Source of the DNA: Psychroserpens sp.
GTDB taxonomy: Bacteria > Bacteroidota > Bacteroidia > Flavobacteriales > Flavobacteriaceae
Direction of reading: 5' to 3'
Length of the DNA stretch: 64,000 nucleotides
NCBI GenBank assembly: GCA_017643165.1
Contig: JAEPNY010000002.1
Location: forward strand, 350,402-414,401
The translations under genes and the position numbers were made by a program. The notes under the pieces were generated by a model. The model was not told where the DNA came from. It saw only the letters and a program-made list of their open reading frames with translations, and did not search any database. This document shows, in pieces, positions 17,898-27,483 of this stretch. How positions within the stretch are numbered: the first letter of the stretch is position 1; each line of letters opens with the position of its first letter.

Positions 17898-19337
17898 TTA
17901 GTTTGGTAATCTTAATAGGTTTTGGTCTTCCAGATAGCGCTTTAACGCAATTTTCGCAGCAATTTGTGCTTCTCCAGCGTGCTGTTCTTCTAGTAAGCCA
18001 GGTGAGTAGTAATTCTTAACGAAATGTGTATCAAAATTTCCACTTCGGAATGCATCATGTTCACAAACAAAACGACCAAAAGGTAATGTTGTTTGTACAC
18101 CTTTAATATGATAGTTATCGATGGCTTTAATCATTAATTCTATGGCTTCTGTACGAGTATCACCATATGTAATAAGCTTTGATAACATCGGGTCGTAATA
18201 AATAGGGATATCCATACCTTCTTCAAAACCATTATCAACACGAATGTTTTCACCTACCGGTAATTTATAGACCTCTAAATTTCCAACGCTTGGTAAGAAA
18301 TCATTCATTGGATCTTCAGCGTATACACGTAATTCAAGTGCATGACCATTAATTTTAAGATCTTCTTGTTTGATATCAAGTGCTTCACCACGTGCTACTT
18401 TGATTTGTAATTCTACAAGGTCTACGCCAGCAATCCATTCTGATACTGGATGCTCTACTTGTAGTCTAGTATTCATTTCAAGGAAATAGAAATTATGATC
18501 GGCGTCCATTAAAAACTCCACTGTTCCAGCGCCTAAATAATCACATGAACGTGCCACATCAATTGCCGCTTGTCCCATGCGTTCTCTAAGTTCTGGTGTC
18601 AATATTGCCGAAGGTGCTTCTTCTACCACTTTTTGATGTCGTCGTTGTACAGAACATTCGCGTTCGAAGAAATGTAAAATAGTTCCATGGCTGTCTGCCA
18701 TAACTTGAATTTCGATATGACGAGGAGAGGTAACATATTTTTCCACGAATACAGATCCGTCACCAAAAGCTGACGTGGCTTCACTAATAGCACGTTTCAT
18801 TTGTTCTTCAACATCTTTCTCTTTTTCAACGACGCGCATTCCTTTTCCACCACCTCCAGCAGCTGCTTTTATAAGAATAGGGAATCCAATGTCTTTAGCT
18901 ATTTGTACGGCCTCTTTAGGGTCTCTAATTGCATGGTCAACACCAGGTACCATAGGGATATTGTAATCCTTAACGGCATCTTTTGCCGCTAGTTTATCAC
19001 CCATCATTTTAATGGCTTTTGATCTTGGACCGATAAAAATGATATCATTCTTTTCTGCTAATTCGGCAAAATCTGCATTTTCACTTAAGAACCCATAACC
19101 AGGATGAATACCATCAACATCAAGTAATTTCGCTACTTCAATGATCTTATCACCTTTTAGATAAGACTGATTCGATGGCGCAGGACCGATACATACAGCT
19201 TCATCAGCATATTTAACATGAGGGGCATTTCTATCTGCTTCAGAGAATACTGCAACAGTTTTGATGCCCATTTTTTTTGCGGTGCGCATCACACGAATTG
19301 CTATTTCTCCACGATTGGCAACTAGTATTTTTTTCAT
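17898..19337 (-). CDS. accC: Biotin carboxylase subunit of acyl-CoA carboxylase
   Basis: 479 residues with the ATP-grasp fold of biotin carboxylase. N-terminal [19 protein letters not shown], the glycine loop [13 protein letters not shown] (about 158-170), [12 protein letters not shown] (about 225) and [14 protein letters not shown] (about 287) are intact, as is the C-terminal RVYAEDP (about 338). It carboxylates biotin on the neighbouring carrier protein using ATP and bicarbonate. It lies eight bases before the carboxyltransferase gene and about 50 after the carrier gene. It is shorter than fused alpha subunits, which fits the separate carrier. Confidence 0.94.
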   Translation of the reverse strand: MKKILVANRGEIAIRVMRTAKKMGIKTVAVFSEADRNAPHVKYADEAVCIGPAPSNQSYLKGDKIIEVAKLLDVDGIHPGYGFLSENADFAELAEKNDIIFIGPRSKAIKMMGDKLAAKDAVKDYNIPMVPGVDHAIRDPKEAVQIAKDIGFPILIKAAAGGGGKGMRVVEKEKDVEEQMKRAISEATSAFGDGSVFVEKYVTSPRHIEIQVMADSHGTILHFFERECSVQRRHQKVVEEAPSAILTPELRERMGQAAIDVARSCDYLGAGTVEFLMDADHNFYFLEMNTRLQVEHPVSEWIAGVDLVELQIKVARGEALDIKQEDLKINGHALELRVYAEDPMNDFLPSVGNLEVYKLPVGENIRVDNGFEEGMDIPIYYDPMLSKLITYGDTRTEAIELMIKAIDNYHIKGVQTTLPFGRFVCEHDAFRSGNFDTHFVKNYYSPGLLEEQHAGEAQIAAKIALKRYLEDQNLLRLPN

Positions 19338-19386
19338 AGGATATATTTAAGCCCATGCCAAACGCATGGTCATTAATGAGTATAAA

Positions 19387-19863
19387 TTATTCGAATTCGA
19401 CCAAAAGGGCATTTTTATCAACGGTTTCTCCTTTAGTAACGCTAATAGATTTAATAACGCCTTGACGAGGTGAGGTTATTACATTCTCCATTTTCATGGC
19501 TTCTAAAATGAGTAATGTATCATCTTCTTGAACTTCTGTACCACTTTCAACATTAATCTCTAATATTAATCCAGGCATAGGCGCCTTAATGCTATTCACT
19601 TTTTTTGTAGCTCCAATTTCGAATCCTAAAGCCTCTATTTGTTGATCAAGCGCATCATTTATAACAACGTCATATGTGTTGTTGTTTACCTTAACGGCAT
19701 AACTTTTTTTATTGAAATTTGAATTCAATATCGATGCTTTAAGTGAATTGTTGTTTTGTAAAATGTGATAATTGTCGGAAGTAGTTTCAATCACATTCAG
19801 TTCGTTTAGGTCTTCTTTGGAAACTTCAAAACTGTGTGAATTATTAACTTTTATTTTATACAT
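19387..19863 (-). CDS. Biotin carboxyl carrier protein of acyl-CoA carboxylase
   Basis: 158 residues. The C-terminal 70 residues are a biotinyl/lipoyl domain with MPGLI (about 96) and the biotinylation motif EAMKMENV (121-128, biotin on Lys124). The N-terminal 85 residues are polar and of the kind seen in Bacteroidota carrier subunits. First gene of the carboxylase operon, so the subunit order is carrier, carboxylase, transferase. Confidence 0.92.
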   Translation of the reverse strand: MYKIKVNNSHSFEVSKEDLNELNVIETTSDNYHILQNNNSLKASILNSNFNKKSYAVKVNNNTYDVVINDALDQQIEALGFEIGATKKVNSIKAPMPGLILEINVESGTEVQEDDTLLILEAMKMENVITSPRQGVIKSISVTKGETVDKNALLVEFE

Positions 19864-19946
19864 AAAGTTGAATTTTCGGATATAACAAAATTACGAAATC
19901 CACACCTATAAAACATGAAAAAAGTCATGTTCTATGGAAACATTAA

Positions 19947-20621
19947 CTAAGTTTTAAAGTGTGAATCTTCCTGATGTATTTTAATGGCTTTTCGAGACAG
20001 AAAAACTCCTATGAATAGCGATATAAAGGCACCTATCCAAATTCCAGGTATGAAGTCTAAGAACAAAAAGAAATCATAAAATCCATGAAAAAGTATTGCT
20101 AATAATAATCCTGTTAGATTAAGTCTTATTCGGTTATTAGAGAATTTAGCTATACCCATAAAATATCCCATCAAAATACCAAAAGTTGCATGTGCAGGAA
20201 CGGCAGTAAATGCTCTCAATATTCCTGTAACATAACCACCTTGTACCACGTATATGATGTTTTCAGTCGCAGCAAATCCCATTGAAACCATCACTGCATA
20301 CATTATTCCATCATAAGGCTCATTGAACGCTTTTTTTGGTTGTGCAAAGTAACGTACTATAACATACTTACTGAACTCTTCTGTTAATGCAACGATCACA
20401 AATGCTTTTATGAACATTTGCCAAGCACTAAATTTATCAGTAATCGGCAGAACCATATCAAAACCAATATAGATCACAGTCGTTATTATTATACTAACAA
20501 TAGCTCCAAAAAGAAAACTAGCGAATAATAGTCCTTTAGGTTCTTTATCATATTTGTCCATGAAATAGACATATAAAATGATTATAAATACAGGTGCTAT
20601 GGCTAAAAGGACGAGTTCCAT
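19947..20621 (-). CDS. PrsW family intramembrane metalloprotease
   Basis: 224 residues, about seven to eight membrane helices. The three conserved PrsW motifs are seen: EEFSKYVIVRYF (about 81-92), GFAATENIIYV (about 115) and HATFGILMGYFMG (about 144). Family members cut membrane anti-sigma factors or act as CAAX-like proteases; the target is unknown here. It lies five bases after the NUDIX gene and is probably cotranscribed with it. Confidence 0.88.
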   Translation of the reverse strand: MELVLLAIAPVFIIILYVYFMDKYDKEPKGLLFASFLFGAIVSIIITTVIYIGFDMVLPITDKFSAWQMFIKAFVIVALTEEFSKYVIVRYFAQPKKAFNEPYDGIMYAVMVSMGFAATENIIYVVQGGYVTGILRAFTAVPAHATFGILMGYFMGIAKFSNNRIRLNLTGLLLAILFHGFYDFFLFLDFIPGIWIGAFISLFIGVFLSRKAIKIHQEDSHFKT

Positions 20622-20626
20622 TTGGG

Positions 20627-21184
20627 TTAATTGATTTTGAGTTCAGCTATTATGGCTTCCAAAACTTTTAAATAGTAGGATCTATTACTTGGTATAAAAT
20701 GATTGTTATTACCTGAGGCATTTAATAATTCTTTGAACGTTTGTATTGTTACAAATTTCAGTGCTTCAACTTCTTCTGGATGCGGTCTTAAATCCGAAAT
20801 CGTAGCTTTTATTTTAGCGATATAGGTATTGTGAAATTCATTGTCTTGAATGCCGTTTTCATAAGTCTGAAAACATTTAAAGACACCTATTTTACGCAAT
20901 TCTACCGAATTAAGATCAATCCCAATTTCTTCAAATGCCTCGCGTTTAGCAGCCTCTTCTGGTGTTTCACCGGCATCAACATGCCCAGCAACAGAAACGT
21001 CCCAAAGTAACGGACAAATTATTTTTTTTGATGATCGTTGTTGTAATAATATTTCACCATTGGCATTAAATAACCAAACATGTGCTGTGTTATGGAGGTG
21101 TCCGTTTTTATGTATTTCTGATTTGGAAACAGAAACGCCTGTCGGTACGCCATCTAAATCTACAATATCAATAAATTCTTTCAC
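20627..21184 (-). CDS. NUDIX hydrolase, isopentenyl-diphosphate isomerase-like
   Basis: 185 residues. The Nudix box is complete (residues 67-89): Gly67, GETPEEAAKRE and EEIGI with the metal-binding glutamates. The N-terminal half (DIVDLDGVPTGVSVSKSEIH and LLQQRS) resembles the YfcD/IDI-like NUDIX group, but the isomerase catalytic Cys is not evident, so a pyrophosphohydrolase is more likely. The start is GTG, overlapping the stop of the upstream aminotransferase (GTGA), so the genes are translationally coupled. Confidence 0.85.
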   Translation of the reverse strand: MKEFIDIVDLDGVPTGVSVSKSEIHKNGHLHNTAHVWLFNANGEILLQQRSSKKIICPLLWDVSVAGHVDAGETPEEAAKREAFEEIGIDLNSVELRKIGVFKCFQTYENGIQDNEFHNTYIAKIKATISDLRPHPEEVEALKFVTIQTFKELLNASGNNNHFIPSNRSYYLKVLEAIIAELKIN

Positions 21185-22362
21185 GAATTATTCCTTTTTA
21201 TCCAATCAACTATTGGCTCAAAATCAGCACTCGTATTATAAAGATGACATGATAATCTTAAATAGTCGCCTCGGTATGACACAAAGACGTTCTTTGATAG
21301 AAGTTCATGTTTTAGGCTATCCATAGATAAGCTCTCAGGTAATTTAATACCAAACAAATGATGCGTTCTATAATCGGAGTGTTCTATCTTACAGCCTAAG
21401 GCTTCTAATTCATTAGCGGCATCTAATGAAATTGATTTACAATAGTCTTGTATAGCTTCTGGAGACCATTCGAGGACTTGTTTTAAAGCTACAGTTTGCA
21501 TTTTAACTGAGATGAAGTTACCGCTTTCCCCAACAGCGTAGCGATTAGCCAAAGGCTTATATTCGTGTTGGTAATTAGTCAATCCAGCAAGATTTTCACT
21601 GCCCATACGGTTGGCCCAATTATTTTCAATTGGTTCGCCATTATCAAAATAAGGTCCGTAGTATGCATAGGCACATCCGTAAGGACCAAATAACCATTTA
21701 TAACCGGCACATACCAACGCATCGGGTTGAATCTCATTAATTGAAAATGGAAAAGCGCCTATTGTTTGGCTTCCATCGACAACAAGTAATGCATTATAAG
21801 CTCTTGTTTTCTCGCGGATGGATTTGAGATTAAAGATAGAACCATTCGACCAATGAATATTTCCAAGAGCAACTAAAGCGGTGCGTTCATTAATCGCGTT
21901 TAGAATTTCCTGATTCCATGTTTCGGCATTAAGTTGTGATAACTCAGGACTGTGGATCGTAATTATCTTAGCGTCATATTTTTCCACAAGTTTTTGCCAA
22001 GCGTAAATGTTACTAGGAAATTGCTCATCAACTACGATAATTTCATCACCTTTGTTTAATATAATATTATTAGCCACTGTTGCCATGCCATATGAGACTG
22101 AAGGTATTGTGACTACACGTTCTGGTTCATTGGTATCTACAAGTTGGGCAAACAACGCTTTTAATTCTGAAACGGGTTCAAAAAAGTCTGATGCCGTAAT
22201 CCTATATGGTTTACTTTTATCTAATACACCTTGCAGTCCTGCTTGTTCTACAGTTTTGAAAGAAGGGGATAGGCTAGCTATATTGAGATAAGTGATGTCT
22301 TCTGGAATATCAAATAATTCCTTCTGATTTGACAGCTTTATTTGGTTCTGGTTATGGATCAA
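21181..22362 (-). CDS. Class V aminotransferase-fold PLP enzyme
   Basis: 393 residues with the cysteine desulfurase/kynureninase-like fold: ALGNIHWSNGSIFNLKSI (about 168), VDGSQTIGAFPF (about 195) and the PLP lysine in CAGYKWLFGPYG (about 214). Substrate-binding residues are not diagnostic, so isopenicillin-epimerase-like or desulfurase-like activity remains open. No near ATG exists; the TTG at 22362, right after the upstream gene, is the likely start. Part of the run M42 peptidase - barrel protein - aminotransferase - NUDIX - PrsW on the minus strand. Confidence 0.82.
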   Translation of the reverse strand: MIHNQNQIKLSNQKELFDIPEDITYLNIASLSPSFKTVEQAGLQGVLDKSKPYRITASDFFEPVSELKALFAQLVDTNEPERVVTIPSVSYGMATVANNIILNKGDEIIVVDEQFPSNIYAWQKLVEKYDAKIITIHSPELSQLNAETWNQEILNAINERTALVALGNIHWSNGSIFNLKSIREKTRAYNALLVVDGSQTIGAFPFSINEIQPDALVCAGYKWLFGPYGCAYAYYGPYFDNGEPIENNWANRMGSENLAGLTNYQHEYKPLANRYAVGESGNFISVKMQTVALKQVLEWSPEAIQDYCKSISLDAANELEALGCKIEHSDYRTHHLFGIKLPESLSMDSLKHELLSKNVFVSYRGDYLRLSCHLYNTSADFEPIVDWIKRNNS

Positions 22363-22365
22363 AAT

Positions 22366-22866
22366 TTAGTCTTTTTCACGTTCTAAGCTTAAATTTACAC
22401 TAAGATTAATTAATCCTCGATTAATGGGTTCAAAATCTTTATTGGTCAATCTAATATGTGGATTTATAGTAAGTCTAAACTTATCACCACCTATGCCTAT
22501 TAAAGGTGCCAATCGCAGTGTACTTTGATTAAAATCAGTATAAGTTACAATTTCCAATCCAAAAGCAAGGATTTGGTAATACATAATTCCACTTAATTTT
22601 GGTCCGATAGTAAAGGTTGTAGAATTTAAAACGAACTCAGACCCAATACCATATTGAAAACCGCCACCACGTAATCCACCATATTTTGATCTGTTAATTC
22701 CTAAATCAAGGATATGGAATTTTTTGTCAAGCGGATCTCCGAAGCTGTAGCTATAACCTGCATTAATGTTGAGTGCCTTATAATATCCAGTATCTCTTCC
22801 TATATAGTTTTGTCCGATCAAACATCCGGATTTGAGACATATAAGAATGAGAACAAGTAGCTTCAA
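22366..22866 (-). CDS. Putative outer-membrane beta-barrel protein
   Basis: 166 residues with a signal peptide (MKLLVLILICLKSGCLIGQ) and then alternating polar/hydrophobic strands with frequent Gly and Tyr, ending in a short charged tail, as in small outer-membrane barrels. I recognise no named family. The start is probably TTG, seven bases after the peptidase stop; the next gene begins three bases after its end. Tight packing suggests cotranscription, not shared function. Confidence 0.55.
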   Translation of the reverse strand: MKLLVLILICLKSGCLIGQNYIGRDTGYYKALNINAGYSYSFGDPLDKKFHILDLGINRSKYGGLRGGGFQYGIGSEFVLNSTTFTIGPKLSGIMYYQILAFGLEIVTYTDFNQSTLRLAPLIGIGGDKFRLTINPHIRLTNKDFEPINRGLINLSVNLSLEREKD

Positions 22867-22873
22867 TCGTTAA

Positions 22874-23962
22874 TTATTCGAAATACGAAAAGGTCTCACC
22901 ACTTTTTATTTTAAGCAGTGTTTCATAGATCATGCGAATTACATTTTCGACATCATCTCTGTGTACCATTTCGACTGTTGTATGCATATAACGTAATGGC
23001 AACGAAATTAGTGCAGAAGCAACACCACCATTGCTATAAGCAAATGCATCTGTGTCTGTTCCCGTTGCACGACTTAAAGCAGATCGTTGAAATGGAATAT
23101 TTTTTTCTTCAGCAGTATCTGTAATCAGATCTCTAAGCTTTTGTTGAACAGCAGGTGCGTAAGCTACAACAGGACCTTTACCTAATTCTAAATGACCTTC
23201 TTTCTTTTTATTGATCATTGGTGTTGTCGTATCATGAGTTACGTCTGTTACTATTGCTACATTTGGTTGAATAGTTTCTGTAATCATTTGAGCACCACGT
23301 AATCCTATTTCTTCTTGAACGGAATTTGTGATATATAATCCGAATGGTAGTTTCTTTTTATTTTCTTTAAGTAATCGTGCTACTTCAGCAATCATAAATC
23401 CACCCATACGATTATCGAGCGCTCTACATACAAATTTATCTTTGTTCAAAATGTGGAAGGTGTCTGGATACGTAATTACACAACCAACGTGTACACCTAA
23501 TTTTTCAACTTCTTTTTTAGAAGTACATCCACAATCGATAAAGATGTTATCAGGCTTTGGTGGTTCTTCTTTTGCTCTACTTCTCGTATGTATAGCTGGC
23601 CATCCGAATACACCTTTTACGATGCCTTTCTTTGTATGAATATCTACCACTTTACTTGGCGCAATCTGGTGATCACTACCACCGTTTCTAATGACATAGA
23701 TCAAACCATTGTCTGATATATAATTTACATACCACGATATTTCATCGGCATGACCTTCAATAACAACTTTATAGTCGGCTTTAGGGTTAATAACACCAAC
23801 AGCAGTACCATAAGTATCTGTAATAAATTCATCTACATAAGGTTTGAGATAGTCCATCCATAATTTTTGGCCATCCCATTCATAACCTGTAGGTGCAGCA
23901 TTGTTTAAATAATTTTCTAGAAAGTCAAGTGATTTTTTATTGAGTATTCGCTTTTTTGCCAT
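22874..23962 (-). CDS. M42 family metallopeptidase (glutamyl/deblocking aminopeptidase type)
   Basis: 362 residues. The dinuclear metal site is complete: GHADE (His about 74), CRALDNRMGG (Asp about 187), the catalytic and ligand glutamates in NSVQEEIGLRGAQ (about 217-229), TDVTHDT (about 243) and the late His in MHTTVEMVHRDDV. Such cytoplasmic oligomeric aminopeptidases trim peptides. It is the first gene of a minus-strand run and is divergent from the DUF4294 gene, a pairing common in Flavobacteriaceae. Confidence 0.92.
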   Translation of the reverse strand: MAKKRILNKKSLDFLENYLNNAAPTGYEWDGQKLWMDYLKPYVDEFITDTYGTAVGVINPKADYKVVIEGHADEISWYVNYISDNGLIYVIRNGGSDHQIAPSKVVDIHTKKGIVKGVFGWPAIHTRSRAKEEPPKPDNIFIDCGCTSKKEVEKLGVHVGCVITYPDTFHILNKDKFVCRALDNRMGGFMIAEVARLLKENKKKLPFGLYITNSVQEEIGLRGAQMITETIQPNVAIVTDVTHDTTTPMINKKKEGHLELGKGPVVAYAPAVQQKLRDLITDTAEEKNIPFQRSALSRATGTDTDAFAYSNGGVASALISLPLRYMHTTVEMVHRDDVENVIRMIYETLLKIKSGETFSYFE

Positions 23963-24172
23963 GAGTTTTATTTTCTGATTTGTAAAAATAACAGGAATTA
24001 TTCAGTATTAAAATCTGATTGAATTAAAATTTATCTTGTCTGAAGTATTAATTAGAAATACGGAATTATTAAAAAATTAAAATTCTTCTATAATATTAAC
24101 ATGAAATAAGGGTTTAGAATACCACAAATATCTACATTTGAATAAGGAATAGTTTTTGTTCTATATACTGTG

Positions 24173-24853
24173 ATGAAATCAATTATCTACATATTATGTT
24201 GTCTTCCATTGTTGTGTTCTGCTCAGGTGGTTAAGGACTCTACTGAAGTGCATTATATCTATGTTGAAGGCGATTCTATAGCTACAGATGCCATTGATCT
24301 AAATGAGGTCATTGTATTAAATAAGTTGAATTTTAAGGATCGCGACGAACGTATCAAGTACCTCATACTACGACGTAAAACGATAAAAGTATATCCTTAT
24401 GCCAAATTGGCTGCTGAACGATTGGTCGCTTTAAAAGAACGTTTAGAAACACTGCCAACTAAACGGAAAAAGAAAAAGTACGCGAAGCGCATACAAAAGT
24501 ATATTGAAGATGAGTTTGCTGAAGAGTTAAAAAAATTGACGCGAACCGAAGGACAGATTCTTGTAAAACTTATACATCGGCAAACAGGAAAAACAACCTT
24601 TCAATTGATTAAAGAGCTCCGAAGTGGTTGGCGTGCATTTTGGTTTAATAGTACGGCTAGCCTATTTGATATTTCCTTGAAACGCGAGTTTAATCCCATG
24701 GATATTAAAGAAGATTTTTATATTGAAGATATATTAGAACGCGCATTTCAAAATGGGCAAATAGAACGACAAGAGCCGGCTATTGAATTTGATTATTACG
24801 ATCTTTCAGATAAATGGTTGAACACGAAAATAACATCGGAAACTAAGAATTAA
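24173..24853 (+). CDS. Secreted DUF4294 family protein
   Basis: 226 residues with a signal peptide ending at CSAQ. The body contains the DUF4294 core: LRRKTIKVYPYAKLAAERL (about 66), then KRKKKKYAKRIQKYIEDEF and LTRTEGQILVKLIHRQTG (about 124), followed by WRAFWFNSTASLFDISLKR. The family is restricted to Bacteroidota and has no assigned function. The frame can start at GTG 24170, but ATG 24173 is preferred. Its stop overlaps the next start by one base. Confidence 0.8.
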   Translation: MKSIIYILCCLPLLCSAQVVKDSTEVHYIYVEGDSIATDAIDLNEVIVLNKLNFKDRDERIKYLILRRKTIKVYPYAKLAAERLVALKERLETLPTKRKKKKYAKRIQKYIEDEFAEELKKLTRTEGQILVKLIHRQTGKTTFQLIKELRSGWRAFWFNSTASLFDISLKREFNPMDIKEDFYIEDILERAFQNGQIERQEPAIEFDYYDLSDKWLNTKITSETKN

Positions 24854-25479
24854 TGCGTAAGCAATCGGTTTTAGAGGAACAGTTAAATGCAATAAGCCAT
24901 GGTATAGGAGCTGCGTTAGGAATTGCTGGTCTAGTGTTATTAATTGTCCACCTTCAGAAGGACATCGCTTTCGGATTATTTAGTGTTATTGTCTACGGTA
25001 TTTCAATAATCATCTTATTTCTAGCTTCCACCTTATATCATTCTGTCAGAGGTGTTAATAGAAAACACTATTTTAGAATCGTAGATCACATTAGTATATA
25101 CTTATTAATCGCTGGTACATATACGCCAGTACTATTAATCATGTTACCTGATAGTCATGGGTGGTTATTATTCTGGATTGTATGGGGAATAGCTGCTTTT
25201 GGTGTAGTTCTGAAATTATTTTTTACAGGTCGCTTCGAGACTTTTTCTACATTACTTTATCTCGTAATGGGTTGGTTGATCGTATTTGATTACTCGCAAT
25301 TATCTGATCGTATGTTAACTAATGGCTTGTATTTATTGTTTGCTGGTGGCGCAGCTTATACGGTTGGAATTATATTTTACGCCATAGAAAAAATCCCATT
25401 TAATCATGTTATATGGCACTTGTTCGTCCTGGGAGGAGCCATATGTCATTTTTTTATGATCTACTTTTTCGTGATCTAG
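24853..25479 (+). CDS. Hemolysin III (PAQR-superfamily) membrane protein
   Basis: 208 residues with seven membrane helices. The conserved HlyIII/YqfA elements are seen: LNAISHGIGAALG at the start, FLASTLYHSV (about 55) with its His, and a C-terminal NHVIWHLFVLGGAICHF with two His. These match the zinc site of the adiponectin-receptor-like superfamily; bacterial function is poorly defined, despite the haemolysin name. Translationally coupled to the DUF4294 gene (TAATG). Confidence 0.88.
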   Translation: MRKQSVLEEQLNAISHGIGAALGIAGLVLLIVHLQKDIAFGLFSVIVYGISIIILFLASTLYHSVRGVNRKHYFRIVDHISIYLLIAGTYTPVLLIMLPDSHGWLLFWIVWGIAAFGVVLKLFFTGRFETFSTLLYLVMGWLIVFDYSQLSDRMLTNGLYLLFAGGAAYTVGIIFYAIEKIPFNHVIWHLFVLGGAICHFFMIYFFVI

Positions 25480-25847
25480 ATATGTTGATCGATAAGCACA
25501 GGATTTCCATCAGGATCCATTATAACAAAACTTGCAGGTCCTGTTGAGTTTTCATCCGCTTCTGTTTCTAATTTTATTCCTGCTTTTTTTACTTGCTTTT
25601 GAATAGCCCTAACGTCATCATAGTTTTCTAGGGTATTGGCACTTTCATCCCAACCTGGATTAAAGGTGAGAATATTATTTTCGAACATGCCCTGAAATAA
25701 ACCGATTAAGGCATTTCCATTTTTCATGATAAGGTAGTTACGGTCTAATTCTCCCGCGAATTGAGAAAACCCTAAAGATTCGTAAAATGCTTTCGAAGCG
25801 TGGATGTCTTTAACGGCAAGACTGATTGAAAAGGCACCTAGTGTCAT
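25476..25847 (-). CDS. VOC-superfamily (glyoxalase-like) protein
   Basis: 123 residues, a single glyoxalase/bleomycin-resistance/dioxygenase module. It has SISLAVKDIHASKAFYESLGF at the start (read in two parts) and the C-terminal FVIMDPDGNPVLIDQ. Only some metal-ligand positions are obvious, so activity is open. The stop overlaps that of the hemolysin III gene by four bases (convergent). Confidence 0.85.
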   Translation of the reverse strand: MTLGAFSISLAVKDIHASKAFYESLGFSQFAGELDRNYLIMKNGNALIGLFQGMFENNILTFNPGWDESANTLENYDDVRAIQKQVKKAGIKLETEADENSTGPASFVIMDPDGNPVLIDQHI

Positions 25848-25884
25848 AGTTATAATGATTTAGTTAGATAACTAAAGATAGGCA

Positions 25885-26331
25885 TTATTCTTTTTTGCGG
25901 AACGCTGAAAGGATTCCATATAACAGAAAAGTTCCTAAACTAAATATCGGAATGCCATAGGTGTATCTCCAAAACCAGTGCATTGCATCTTGTCCGCCTT
26001 GAAACACAGCTTTTTCTGTAAAGCTAAATGATAGATTTCCTGCCAGTAAGTAGGAGATAGGAACCCAAAGTATGGCAAGAATAACGGCGAAGAGCATTAT
26101 TTTTTTAAACAGTCTATCTCGTTTATTCTTCGGAAAATAGAGACCGTTAATTCCTAAAATAATTGATGCGGGTAAGGCGATCAATCCTAACCACGTGATG
26201 AATGTTCCTGATGGAATGTTTTGAGTATCGCTTAACGAAATGACTAACCATTTTGAACCAGTCACCAATAGTACTAATGTAACTACAAAAACAATTAGAG
26301 CTAAAATGAATAGAAGGCGGCGTGCTGACAT
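25885..26331 (-). CDS. Small membrane protein, unknown family
   Basis: 148 residues with four predicted helices (about 7-25, 45-65, 75-97 and 125-143) and a Lys/Arg-rich loop NKRDRLFKK. I recognise no domain. It starts nine bases after the DUF4268 gene stop and probably belongs to the minus-strand run ZIP transporter - DUF4268 - this gene. Function unknown. Confidence 0.6.
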   Translation of the reverse strand: MSARRLLFILALIVFVVTLVLLVTGSKWLVISLSDTQNIPSGTFITWLGLIALPASIILGINGLYFPKNKRDRLFKKIMLFAVILAILWVPISYLLAGNLSFSFTEKAVFQGGQDAMHWFWRYTYGIPIFSLGTFLLYGILSAFRKKE

Positions 26332-26339
26332 ATTAGATT

Positions 26340-26768
26340 TTAATTTTTTATTATTTCTTTATAATCTTCAAAGAACGCTTCAAATTTACTCATATATTCA
26401 TTAAAAAATTCCATTGTGTCTTGCCAGGAGTTTTTGTTGTGTATCGAAACTTTCTTATCAAGAGGAATGAATATTCTGGATATTTCTTTGCCGTTTTCTA
26501 AATAATACTCTTCCTCAAAAATGAGATTTGAGATGTAATCATCCTCTAAAATTGAGCGCATCGAAAGTAGTTTCTCCCAATAATTAATGCGGTTTTCGAG
26601 ATCATCTTCAAGATCTAATGCGACCAGAGCTTTTTTTGTGTCGAAATGAAATTTAAATGAAAATCCTTTGATTTTAGTATCATACAAAATCCATTTTCTT
26701 GGGAATGATTTACCAAAACTGGTCCAGAATTCCTGACGTAATAATCGTGATTCTTCTTTAGAAAACAT
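26340..26768 (-). CDS. DUF4268 domain protein
   Basis: 142 residues, cytoplasmic. The order LRQEFWTSFGKSFP, FHFDTKKALVALDLE and the C-terminal DTMEFFNEYMSKFEAFFEDY matches DUF4268, a domain also found at the end of some restriction-like nucleases; here it stands alone and no nuclease motif is seen. Six bases separate it from the ZIP gene upstream. Function unknown. Confidence 0.7.
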   Translation of the reverse strand: MFSKEESRLLRQEFWTSFGKSFPRKWILYDTKIKGFSFKFHFDTKKALVALDLEDDLENRINYWEKLLSMRSILEDDYISNLIFEEEYYLENGKEISRIFIPLDKKVSIHNKNSWQDTMEFFNEYMSKFEAFFEDYKEIIKN

Positions 26769-26774
26769 GACTAA

Positions 26775-27449
26775 TTAAAATATATAGGCTATTGCCACAC
26801 CTAACACTATGGCCACTAGCTTGGACAGATTAAACTTATGACCTTCGCCAGCTTCAAATAATATGGTTGTAGAGATATGGAAAAAAATACCGATGACTAC
26901 CGCGTTAATATGATTTACATAATTCGACATTCCCGGGATCTCATTAGATAATAAAGTACCTAGAGGAGTCATTGCAGTGAATACCAGTAAAAATAATACG
27001 ATTTGTATGCGTGTAAAAGGCGATTGGAAAAGATACATAGCAAGTAAGGTTGCGATTGGAATCTTATGTACTAATACACCGTAGACCATATCGTTATGTT
27101 GATGTATTGGAAACCCTTCCAGTAAGCTATGTATGCATAAGCTTATGAAAAGCAACCATGGAAATCTATTACCCTTTTCATTAAGATGGATATGTCCATG
27201 CTCAGCACCTTTTGAAAAAAATTCAAGTATGATTTGTAATAAGATACCACACATGATGAGCAATCCAGTAGTTTTAGTCGCTAACTGTTCATAAACTTCA
27301 GGAAGAAGATCGAAGAGTGTAAGCGCCAATAAGAATGCACCACTAAAAGCCAATAAGAGTTTGGTGTTCCAAGTTTTCTTTTGCTTAGAAACCTTAGCTA
27401 TAATCACGCCTAAAATAACTGCGTATACTGGAAAAAGGAATTTATTCAT
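26775..27449 (-). CDS. ZIP family divalent metal transporter
   Basis: 224 residues with eight membrane helices. The metal-path motifs HSLLEGFPI (about 112, His and Glu) and VHKIPIATLLAM (about 127) are those of ZIP zinc/iron importers. A His-containing loop (GAEHGHIHLNEKG, about 82) precedes them. It imports metal ions, most likely zinc, across the inner membrane. No operator like the TGCAA palindromes is visible in the short upstream gap. Confidence 0.9.
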   Translation of the reverse strand: MNKFLFPVYAVILGVIIAKVSKQKKTWNTKLLLAFSGAFLLALTLFDLLPEVYEQLATKTTGLLIMCGILLQIILEFFSKGAEHGHIHLNEKGNRFPWLLFISLCIHSLLEGFPIHQHNDMVYGVLVHKIPIATLLAMYLFQSPFTRIQIVLFLLVFTAMTPLGTLLSNEIPGMSNYVNHINAVVIGIFFHISTTILFEAGEGHKFNLSKLVAIVLGVAIAYIF

Positions 27450-27483
27450 TCAAATTAGGTTGCTAGAAGTGCAAGGTAATTAT